Source: Apostichopus japonicus
Lineage: Eukaryota; Echinodermata; Holothuroidea; Aspidochirotida; Stichopodidae
DNA length: 64,000 nucleotides
Assembly (NCBI RefSeq): GCF_037975245.1
Contig: NC_092583.1
Span: 6,691,764 to 6,755,763 of the forward strand
Direction: 5' to 3'
Shown: piece after piece, positions 23,501 through 35,500 of the stretch
Position numbering within the stretch: position 1 is the first letter of the stretch
Layout of the letters: every line of letters begins with the position of its first letter
Translations under genes and position numbers: made by a program
Notes under the pieces: generated by a model
The model's database searches: none
What the model was told of the DNA's origin: nothing
The model's input: the letters and a program-made list of their open reading frames with translations, nothing else

Positions 23501-26500
23501 GCAAGTAATCACTGGGAGGTGCATCCCTTTTGTCTCTTTCACTGTGACAGGAGCTGGAAGAGGCTAAATCAAGTCTGAGAGCTACAAAAGATGAACTTGT
23601 GAAGTCTCAACTGGAATATGCCAAAGAATCCATGGCCTTACAAGAGGTCTTGAAACAGACTAGGGAAGCCTTGAATCAACAAGAATTGGTAAAGCCCCTT
23701 TCATTCTTTCCCAGATCGGGTGTGAGTTTTGAATGATCCGTAGCGCAAGGCGATTTTGCGCATCCAGGACGGGTTTATATGGGTCCAGTATGGGTAACTA
23801 CGGCGTTGTTATGGGTTGATAAGGATTGTTACAGATATCTTCCCCGGTCTATCCCGTATATGAACAGAAAACTTAGGGTTCTACTACGGCTTTCTACGGG
23901 CTGTTTATCCTTGACGGGTTATTACCAACCCTTCACAACATGTTCCAACCCATAGCAAGTTGTATCAAGCCGTAGTGCATATGTACCAATACTTGGCGCG
24001 ATCCGTTTCCATATATACCAATACGTACCTATATTAGCACAAACAGATCTACGGGTCCTATACAGGGTATTTTATCTATGACTCTTATTTTTGTAAAGCA
24101 AGTTCAAATATTTGACAACGTATCGGAAGGCCGGATCTGTACGGGTTGCCACAGATTGCTACGGAACATCCCGATTCATGGTAGATCAGACCCACGGATC
24201 ATGTGCCGGATGTACCGAGCAGGCAAGACCGGGTGCGCAATCTGGGAAAGTGTGAAATGTGCTCTAAAAGTATGATTAATTAAGTAGGTGAATTATTACT
24301 TAAGATCAGTGTGTATGTGTGGCCAGTATACCACCAGTAGACAAGAAGTTTGTGTTTATGATGTTAGGATCATATTGTGATTAAACTATTAATGTCTTGA
24401 ATTTATGATAAATATTCCACTGTTGAAGGTATTACAAGGTGACAATATAATCTTGAGCTTTACAGAAAATAGTTCAATGAGTTTAAAAATGTTCTAAATT
24501 CATGCTCGATTTGATTACATTCAGTGTAAAGTGAGTAAGAGTACATTCACCTGTGCTAAAATCAGTTGGTTGAATCAGCTGAAGACATCACTGGTGTAAC
24601 TTGACAGTTGATAGATAGGAAAACTGAGGTTCTTTTGGTTACTTATCATAGGCAGACTATGCAGTCAAGTTGGGTTGTGTGGGTGCGCACGGGTGTGCTG
24701 TGTACATATGACACCCTAGATTGTAAACACAGTATCTCAAGATCGGTAACCTCTGCAGTTGTCATATTTGGCATGTGGCTTCCCCACAATTAGTAAAAAT
24801 AACCCTATTGGTTTGGGTGGAGGTCAAAAAGTCATTTGGGGTCCGCAGAGGACAAAATGTGAAAATCTCAAAAAATCTCCAGAACCCGAGATCAAAGGAG
24901 TTCATATGCACTGTAGGATATAGCCTTATGTAGTTTTTCCTTTACAAGTTGGTGTAGTCGATCAAGAGTTCATTTAAGGTCACCAGGGGTAAAAAGATCT
25001 TCAAAATAGGAAACTTTGTTGGCTGTATGTTGTGGCTTCCTTATAATGAGTACAAGAACCTTATTGCTTGTGTGGAGGTCAAAGGTCATTTGGGGTCATC
25101 AAAGATCATATTCTTTAAAGCCTTATACAAAAGCCTTGTAAACATGATATATCAAAAAAAATAACATAGCTCATATCTGGCAGGTGTCTTCTTTATAGTG
25201 AGTACAAGAACCCTTTTATGTTGGGTGGAGGTCAAGGCAAGTAACCGCTGGGAGGCGTTTCCCTCTGGTCTAAGGTTTCAGTTCATCAAATAAGATATCT
25301 TTTCTATGTATTTATTTGCAGGCTTCATATGCATCTGTTACGGCGGATGAAACCCTCCTTGAAGAATGTGAAACTCCAGACATATCACAGGAATCAAGTT
25401 TGGCAGGTAGTATCATAATGTAAAGATAATTTACTGTTGCTCAATGTGAATTTCAAGCAGCCAGTACAATGTTTCCTTATATCGGTCTGTCTGTTTTTAA
25501 ATAGTCCTACCTGCATATCATCAAAGCTGTCAGGTGAGAAGTAGGAAGAGGGACAGAGGGGGTGGGGGGTGGCTTGAGTCTATTTAATTAGTGTAGATGC
25601 ATTGTCAAACTGTCAATCATGTTGAGATATTGAAAGTCAAGTGAGCTGTACACATGTGTAAATAAATCAAGGGGTATCATGGAACCAAGTTGAATCTGTT
25701 TTAAATGGATAATCGGGGAATTAATTGATTTGTGACATTAAATGCCAATGCGGATTTGATATGGGAATGATTGTACAAGATGCGTAGTCTTCCTTGTTAA
25801 TCTTTTCCTGGTTCTTCTTTCTCACCCGAAGCAAAACACTGTCACTAATTTATCTTAGTCCTTTAATCACCAAACTGCTATGGAACTTCAAATGTTGCAC
25901 TACTCCTCTGGTAGTCATGTGATCATTACCTAATACAAACAAAATATCACATCTAGGTATCTTTTGTATAACTGAAACAAATTTATTGCAATTAAACTAA
26001 GGTCATTTGGGAGTCGATCATAGACACATTAAGGAAGGCTAGACCACTTCAAAATGTCAATTAGGAGATGTTTAAAAATAAACATAACAACCATGGAGGG
26101 TCATGTGATATTGTGCTCCATGGTTACATTTCAAACTGGTATCATATTTATTGTATAAATGTATCCCTTTTACAACTAATGTCATCAGATAACTACCAAA
26201 GTCTTGAGAAAAACTTGAGAAACCTAGAATTTTAGCTAAGTGATGCACATACCAATGTTTACTGCAATTTTTCAATTGCTAAGATGGCTAGTTTCTTTAA
26301 AATGATTGAACTGTGGATGAAACACATGCAGCATATCAGGACTGTATGTGTACAGTGCACATTGACGTAAGTAGCAGACGACAGGATTCACTGTTCCTTA
26401 GCAACACAAGCCTAATTGCCTTAAGTGCACTAACAAGCACAGATTAAAAAAACATACATGGATAGCGTCAGGAGCACATCACAATACCCTGATGGTTGGT

Positions 26501-29500
26501 ATGTTTTCTGAGTGTAAAGTGTGACATATAGATTAATATACATATATACGGGGTAAAAAAAGCATAAAACATAAGGCATATCAACACCTGCAATGTCTTT
26601 CTTGTGAAATATTGTAGAAAATAAAAGCCTCATCTAATTCCTCTTTATTTCCTAATGTTTCTACTTTTTCTGTCATCACACCCCCCTAAAAGCTGAAGAG
26701 TATATTTATGATTTGGAAATCAATTTTCATCTAAAAAGGTGACAGTTAAAGTTGCTATGGTAACACAGATGCTTGTTGTGTACATGAGGAGTTACATCAA
26801 CAGTACTTCAAAAAGGAATTTATTCATATTCAAATTGATTATATCTTCTTCTGCTATTGAACTGATTTTAAAGAAATATACTTTGTTGTTATAGATTAAT
26901 GTGATACAAAGCAATCTAATAATCAAATGAAAAATTGGAAAATGTGATCTCATTGATTATTTAATAATCAGTTTTATCAATTGTTTTGTTGTGCTTAGTA
27001 TTATCTTTAACTATTTGTTATTCTTACTTTGATTTACGTTTCAGCTGATTACGGCAGATTAATGGTCAATGTTGCTGACGATCTTACTCTAGACAGCACC
27101 CTGAAATTAGCAACTCTATTTGGTCTACCACCGGGAGAAACTGATATGCTACGCCGGGTCTCTCAGTATGAGACACCAGGAATCACTCTGATTAACTTCA
27201 TGAAAACACGAAACATCATCAACATGTACGATGTCACTAACCTACAAAAGGGTTTGATTTATATTCAGCTAAACCAAACAAATGAAAATCTTTTAGCTCC
27301 ATATCAGTCTAAAGTTGACCCATTTCAGTTTGAAGAAAACCAATCTCCTGAACTGCTTGACTGGCCAGGTAGGAACGAATGTATGGATGCAATCAGAATA
27401 CATAAAACAAAAATAGTACAGTAAAAACTGTAGAAATGTGTGTGAGTCAGGCATTAACATTTAGCTTTCAGGCAATTTGTCACTTCAAACTACTAATTAT
27501 AATGGTGTATTTATGGTATAAATGATTACAAGTGGATCTTTTGACCAATTATATGTCGCCATTTAGTTTATTTCTTTATTGTACAAAGAATAAAATACAT
27601 AACTTTTCTTTAGTTTAGGTCCAAGGATTAGCTAATATTTCAAGGATCTATGTAAGCCATCTGGTCACACTTAGACACCATGCTAGATTCTTTTGATACA
27701 CCTGTTGTCTGCTGCCAATCATCAAATTCTCTAACATCATATTGCTTGTGTTACATATCTATTATTTTTTTTTCATTTTGATTCCTTCCATAATACCTCA
27801 GCTCTTTCACAAATCAATTGCAAGGCTTTTGTATTGTTGAAGAACGTTTCATTAATGTGGCTCAGTATGGCAAATGATGATAGTCGTAACCTTTGCATTC
27901 ATGATGCCGTATGTGTGGGAGTGTGTGCGTGTAAAAACGATATCTCAAGAAGGGGAAGGTCGGACCAATTCATATTTGGTTTGTAGAAGCCACATTGAGT
28001 ACAAGATGCTTTTTTTTGTGGAGGTCAAAGTCATTTAGGGTCACCAGGGGTCAAATTGTGAAAAACTTGTAAACATGCTATCTCAAGACGGGAAGTATGG
28101 GAAGACCTCATATTTGGTATGAAGGTGTATAACATAAAGCTAAAGAATGCTTTTGATTTTGGTGGAGGTCGAAGGTCATTTGGGGACAAAAGACCAAATC
28201 GTGAAAGCCTTCTAAGCTTGATATTGCAAGAAGAAAACCTTGGACAGATCTCATATTTGGTTTTTAGATGTACCATATCAAATTTAAGGAGCCTATTATT
28301 GCTTTTGGACAAGGTCAACGGTCATTTGAAGTCAACAAATGCCAAACATTTACCTCACTCCCCTCTTACCTGTCTCTTTACACTAACAGGTATTCTTAAA
28401 CATAATATTACAAGGGAAGCCTAGATAGATCGCATTTTGGGGGTATGGTATTGTACCACATTGAGTACAAGAAGCCTAATGTTGTGGGCAGAGTTCAATG
28501 GTCGTTTGAGTTCACCGGGGGACAAATGTCATATTTAGTTTGTTGATGTTCAGTATCTATCACATTTAGTACAAGAAGCCTGTTGTTCAGATCAATGGTC
28601 ATTTCAGGACAGCCTGTGTCATTGTGAAGTTATTGTTGTTACATCACACTGCTTTTCACTGTATTACTAAAAGATCAAGTATGTTGTAGACCCTCACTAC
28701 GTATACATTATGTCAGCTTCAGGAAGAAAACTGCTCATGTAACATCATCGAAACTACAATGCATTTTTGTGTTCTGGTTTTCTATATCAAAGCATTAGTT
28801 ACTGGTGATTGTGTTTCTATTATTCTATTTTTAGTTGAAAATGTCAAACTTGTCCCTGATGATGGATCAACTCCATCACAAGCTTCTGATGAAAGAGAGG
28901 AAGATTATGACCAGAGTAAGGAGAGTTTGATGGAGAGAACAGAGAGAGAAGAACTACCAAAACAAAGAAAAGATTCAACTATACTTGAAATGAGGCACAA
29001 TCACTCATACATTGAACATAGGATAAAATGTGAAGGTGGAACTATTAGCATCATGGGGGTACATCTGACTATTCCTGAAGACACTTTATCCTGTGAAGGT
29101 GTAATTTCTGTTAAAGTGATTTATGATCCTGACATACACCTCCCTGGAAGTGCACGTAGAGGCAGAATGACACCCCTGATCAAACTAGAGCCAGAAGGAC
29201 TCGCCCTCAACAAGCCAGCCCAGCTGACTATTCCTCACTCTGCTATTATCCCTGAGCCAGATCGACATGATGTTATTATCTTCACTGGTCTGAAAAATGA
29301 AGAAAATTTACAAGAAGGTAAAGATGGTGACCAAAGAACACTTTAATTGCATTTGATGTAAGCAGAAGTAAATTGAGTTAAATTCTGAGAATCAGTAAGG
29401 TAAAATATATCTAATTTAATAAGCTCTTCATATTTACTGTATTTAAGATTACCAAGTTAATATATTTTGTATCATATTACTTATTACAGGTGAAATCACT

Positions 29501-32500
29501 TGGACCGAAGAGAAATCTGTTGATTGGAAGCTAGAACCGGAGAGGATCAGTCTTGATATTAACATCCTGAGCTACGTCTTTGTTAATTTAGTCAGCCAAG
29601 AAACAGAACAGAAGCATATATTCCGTATTGTTCCATTTATTGACGGGATACTGGATGCCAAAGATGATGTTTTAATAACTGTTTGTTTCTGTAAGGACAG
29701 TGATGAAGAGTACAAGGTGAGGATAATTTCCTGTTACCGTGGTGATATCTGTAGCAGTTTGAGGTGAATTCTGCATTGTGCTGTGATCTGTAGGTCGGAT
29801 ACTGGGAATCTTGCTTACTTTCATGATTTGTATAAGGAAATGTTATCATGTATTACTGGCAAATTATGAAGTGATTGGTGAAGGGTACATTTGTGTGACA
29901 TATTTATTGATTCATTATGAGAAGAAACACCGTTACATTTGAAATACCAGACATTTACACTTAATTTGCAACAATGATTTTGAGGATCTGATAGAAACAA
30001 GCAACATTATTGGTAATTTTATTAATTTAAGGGAACAGAAGCTGCTGTTACTTGCTACAGCAGTATTGATGAAGAATAGTGAAGCTGCACAACAAATTGC
30101 ATAATTGACTCTGCTTTTTGTTCATTACTTATCCATGTTCTTTTGGTTTAGTTGTTGTTAGAGGACCATAATTCCAAACTGAGTCTAGGAAACTATACAA
30201 CATTTCAAGTTACCCGGACATTGAATGACGGCAGAGATTATGCCTCTTACATTGATCTGATGATGTTATCGCCCGGTGATAGTTACCATCTGATGAAGGA
30301 AGAATCAAGAAAGGTTTGTAATCACCAATGCTATTAAAATTTGTCTTCTAACATTACATGTAAGACTAGTAGTCAAGGATTGGTTACCTGAAGTGGATCA
30401 AAATGTTGTAGTGGTTAGCATTTTGGCCTTACAACTACTACTTTCTGGTTATAAAAATACCCAACAGTGACCATAATCTATGCAAACGTCTGGTGGGCAG
30501 TGTTGTTTAGCAGAATCTTGTGAGGGATGGTATTTTCAGTTGATGAATTAGGAAGTGAAGTTTGGTCCTATATTCTTTCACATGGTTTAATAAAAAGTTT
30601 CACTCACCATGGCTGCACTTTTGTGATCATGAATGGGGGTGTCTTTAATTCACCTCCCTTTGTATTTTTAGTTAGTTTTCAGGTGCTGTGACAAATTTGC
30701 AGGACAATTAGGTGGCTGTCCTATAAGCAGAAATGAGTGAGCCAATTACATGTATTCCCAGTAATTCTCTGAACACTCATCAAAAAGAGTAGGATTGATG
30801 TAAGCCAATATTCATCTACAATCCCATTAACATCTATGGCTCGACTTTATTTCTGTAGGGTTTCTACCCCATGGGACAAAATAAACCTAAATATTGTTAT
30901 GGAATTCTTTGATACAATTACCAGGTTTTCAGTTAGTTCGTTTCTATATATGTATGGAATTGTTTCTTTGAGTACATACTGTATCAAGCATTCTCATCCT
31001 CATTATAACTGATTTTCAATATCTTTAATCCATTAGCGTGTAGACATTGATCACCTCTGTGCTGCCAGTAGAGTCTCTCATCAGTTCAGACTTAAAAGAA
31101 ACAACGATGGAGACACTGACATGGTTGATGTGAAGTTAAAAGTATCACAACATGAGAAGAACCAGACAGCCCTTGTCCTCCAATCAAAGGTGAGTTATGT
31201 CTGCTGTTATTGTCTTTCAGCTGTTTGTGTTCTCATATGACTCTTCATAACATAATTCTCTCTTCTGATCATTTCTTTGCTTAGTAATATCCTGTCTGCT
31301 GGAAGTCTTGCAACTTTTTTTCAGGCTGACTGAATAATGTCAGTGCTGCGACTGAATTATAGTTATTTGTTGGCATATTAAGAGTGTTAGCTCAGTGGTT
31401 AAAGCCGGTGCCTTTCAATCATAAGGTCCCGAGTTCGAGTCACTCCAAGATCAATTTATGTCATCCAGTTACAGAGTTGTTGACAATTCATAATCATGGA
31501 CATTAAAATATGAATGTAAGAGACTGACTTCGGTCAGCTTGCTGCTATTAGAAGCCACTGATGGCTTCTCCGCTAATTCCTGCTTGCAGAAGGATCTAAA
31601 ATACATACATACATGTTCTCTCATGGATCCTTTCCTTTGTAATATTCATAGTGGATGTCAATTGAATTTAATTATATTAGTCTGTTATTCTGTAATTGAT
31701 GAGTAACTCAAAATACAGTGAATTGCTGAAAAAAGGTACATATCATCTGTGGTTTATTTAACGCACCGGTCAACAATTACTGGAAACTTGTTTTGTGGGT
31801 ATCTTAGGTACAAATAAATACACCATAAATGATAGGTATGTTGTCATCAAGATTCCTTTCCTTGGGATTTCACACATTTATTATGTGTTGTTCTATGTCT
31901 GTTTCAGCCCAATTTTTCTACATTACATTTCTTCTTTAATCCTATTCAGTCACAGGGGTGTGATAGATAGTCTGCACTATTGTATGTTAACAATTCTTAC
32001 ATGTAAAGTTTCATTGGTCATATATTTTTCGGTTTGTTTCTTTAGGTGAAGCACATTCTCTTATCTCCGGAAAGCCAAGAAATTCTTTTTAGAGAACAAA
32101 ATCCAGGTGAGTTTTTAAGTGGAATTTGAACAAATGGTTTTACTTAGTTTTAAAATCCACCCTGAACTGCTTATTAGTGAAGTTGAAACAAAAAATGAAT
32201 GCTAATAGTCTTAGACATACACCAGGTAAGTGTGCATTAGTAGAGATGAAAAGGTAAGCATACATACAGAACATGGACCCAGGTGAGTGTCAAAGTAGAG
32301 GCGAAAATGTAATAGCATTTGGTTTTAGAAGTAAACATACCTAAGTGTCACTTATAACAACTAAGTTATTGAGAAACACCAACAACTACTTTGTAGCTCA
32401 AAGCAACTTTTGTAAGTGAAACTGTATACAAGACTAGAATTTATGCACAAAACGAGGGCTAATAGTTGAAAAGTTGCATGCAAGTTGTGGACAGTATAAT

Positions 32501-35500
32501 TAACCAATTTATTGTGTGCACGCACCAACGTTCTCCATGCAAAGGTTGCATGCTTCTTGTGGGCCAGTTGTGTACTTACTTGTGCATGTTAGTTGTGAAC
32601 ATTGCTCATTGTTCAAACCTGGCACACAATTAGCCTGTGATTCATGCAGTCTTAGTGATACATGCGAATCTAGTCTTCTCTCCTTTGAATGTAATGTGGA
32701 TGTTGTTGTCCTCACTTTCAGACTTAGACAAATATGAAAAGTTGAAAGGAGACATTGCAAAGCTTCTGGATAAACAACATTGTAAACAGCTAGGTATGGT
32801 CTTTGGGCTCACGCCAGCAGAAAATGAAACAATTCAGGAAGCAGCAGAATCTGGAAAGACGCTGATGAAAATATTGGATGAAAGAGAGCTCATCATGCCA
32901 GACAGAATGATCGGACTGTATGAAGGATTGAAAGCTATTCACTATAATAAGGTGGCAAGACTGGTGCTGGAGTACATTGATACGTCACAGGAGAAGAATG
33001 GAAAGGAAAACGGAGGAGAGAAAGATGATAAGAAAATGGTTTGTGCTTTGTAAAACATTGTTAAGACTTAACACTTTAAGCGTGAAGCAAAGCAAAAGTC
33101 AATTTGAATAAAATCAAGATCTTACAAGGTTAGAAGGCCTAGTACAGACTGTACTTTCTGATATGAAAAGTATTCTTTTAGCTGTTCTACAAGTCTGTCT
33201 GAAAATTCATCCTTGCACTAATGGTGACAGTTTCTGCTTATACCTAAAGTTACGTTTATATATATCAAATGTACAGGAGGTCTGTGTAGAAATTTACTTA
33301 GCCAAATCAAACACAGTAAATAGTTTTCTATCTTCATAAAGAGTTATAAAAAATGTGAAATTTATAAACAATTTGTACTATATCAACATTATTGTTTCAG
33401 GTAAAAGTTCCAGGGAAACCGGTAGTCATTTCAAAGAGGGAACCACAATTGTCAGTCAATTTCAAAATTTTGATAGAAGAGGGATACAAGAAACTGGATG
33501 TCCAAAGAGCCTTGAAATTGTCTCATGGAAAACTGGACTTGGGAAGACGGCTATTGCTGCTTGCTAAGGAAGAGCATGGTAAAGTACCCATATAGTCAGC
33601 TACATGGGTATATCTTATTTATGTCTTCCTGAATTTAGTAACTTAAATCAATCTAGGACCACATTTCGTTTCCTTAGCTGCTTCAGTGCTCATGGAAGAA
33701 AAAAATATTTTTATTTATATTTTTAGGAATATTACTCACAAATTAGCTCCAAAATAGAAATGTAATCTAGATGCTGTAAATAACCTACTTCTTGTTACTG
33801 TTAATGAAAATTTCTCTTCTACATCTATTTCCATTACTCACATCAAACATGACTTATGTTCACTCTTCCTCCTTTTATTATTGTAATATCTACAAATAGC
33901 CAAAAGATTAAAGCAGATTTGTGTTCAAGAGGCTATTTTCATGATGTGAATTGAAACAGTATATTTAATTAACAGATGTTTAATGATAGTGGCAAAATAC
34001 TTTCCTTTCACATGAAATATATTACTTTTCTCCTCCAGAGAGACTTCCTTTGTTCCCAGGGTCAAATCTTTATAAAGAACAATACTTTGATCAGCGTGGA
34101 GGAGAGATGTTTATCGCAGGTGTTAGCCTGCATGTACCAGCTGGGGCACTACACACTGGAAGGATTGTTAGTCTGTGGGTTTCTACTGAACCTGCCATTA
34201 AAGGACCTTCCTCAAACAAGAGTCTCAGGTTGACACCCTTTGTGAAATTTGGTCCAGAAAGCCTTACTTTACACAAGCCTGTCACATTGATTATTCCACA
34301 CTGTGCTTTCACTACAACTAACCAGATGGGTCTTGATGTGTACTCTGGTGTCTTACAAACAGGTCTGTTGTTTACTTTTGCCGTGTGTTTTTCTACTCCA
34401 GTGAGCGTTATATATAGTCAATAATATTTCTTTTATCACAGAAATATGTCTATGTGCTTGTGTGTACCACCTCTTGACTAGATGATATGCTTCAAAGTGC
34501 ATAATGGTGTTATTTGACACTGGGTGTGTGGTTCCATGTTAAATGAAGAAGAAAAATGCTTCTTCTGTAGAGGTCAAAGTCTGAAACATTGTAAGCAGAA
34601 TGATTCAAGAAAGGTTGTGTGAACTTCATATGTACTATTTAGAGTCACACTTGATATGTGAAACCACCTGAGTATACACACACAATATTGGGAAGAAATT
34701 CAGTAAGCCTTCTGACTCTGTGTAATGTAAAAGTCAATATCTCAAGAAGGAGGTATTTTCCATCTCCATTTCAAGAAACGTTTAGTTGTACTTTGAGAGC
34801 AAACATTTCAAATGAAATAAGCAACATTTCCAAAGGGAAATAATACCCTTGAAGCTGTGTTAAACTTCAGGGTTTTATCTAGTGACCTTGCATCCATGCA
34901 TAGAGTTAGAAAGATAATAGATTACTATTTTGATGTTCTATGTATGCAGTGATGCATTTTCTACCACCAGACTATCCCTTTAAAATCATCTGTGGTATGT
35001 GTTAGGATGGGTGTTCTACCTTCACCATGTTATAAAAACTTACAAGCAAAATGTTTCAAAATTTCCTTCAGATAATTCTGTCAAATGGAGCTTAGAAAGG
35101 AAACACCTCAGCTGCTCTATGAATAGTCAGCACCTTGCAGTTAAAGCTGAGAAACCCTGTCTCATTGGTCTTCATGTCCCTTTCATACCTAAGATGAGGA
35201 AGCGTGTTTGTATTTTACCGATTGTAAACAGAGTCTCTGATTCGGGGGATCAATTGACAATCCATCTTTGGTTTCATAATGATGACACACTCGAACATGA
35301 AGTAAGTAGCAGCTTTTGTCAGCTCAAGTGGTATTGCTAAATAACTTATGGATTCCAGTTGTCTGCCCTTCTGTATGACACATGGTTCATGGTTCATACA
35401 CAGAAGTGTACAGGGTTCATACATTGTTAACCATAGCTATTTAACGATGGAAATGGTAAAGTTCTAGCTTGATGCCCTACAAACTTAAACCTCTCCGACA

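Larger units (their letters stand above)
23689..25321 (+). other. intron 5, CpG-rich element and AGGTCA repeats
   Basis: Donor GTAAAG, acceptor TTTGCAG. Positions 23,705-24,252 are clearly more GC- and CpG-rich than the surroundings and are bounded by an inverted CTTTCCCAGAT. Positions 24,711-25,255 are about four decayed 145-bp AGGTCA units. Confidence 0.6.

Noticed and set aside
31388-31460. Functional tRNA gene
   Set aside because: A and B boxes are good, but the acceptor and anticodon stems do not pair properly and a SINE body follows.
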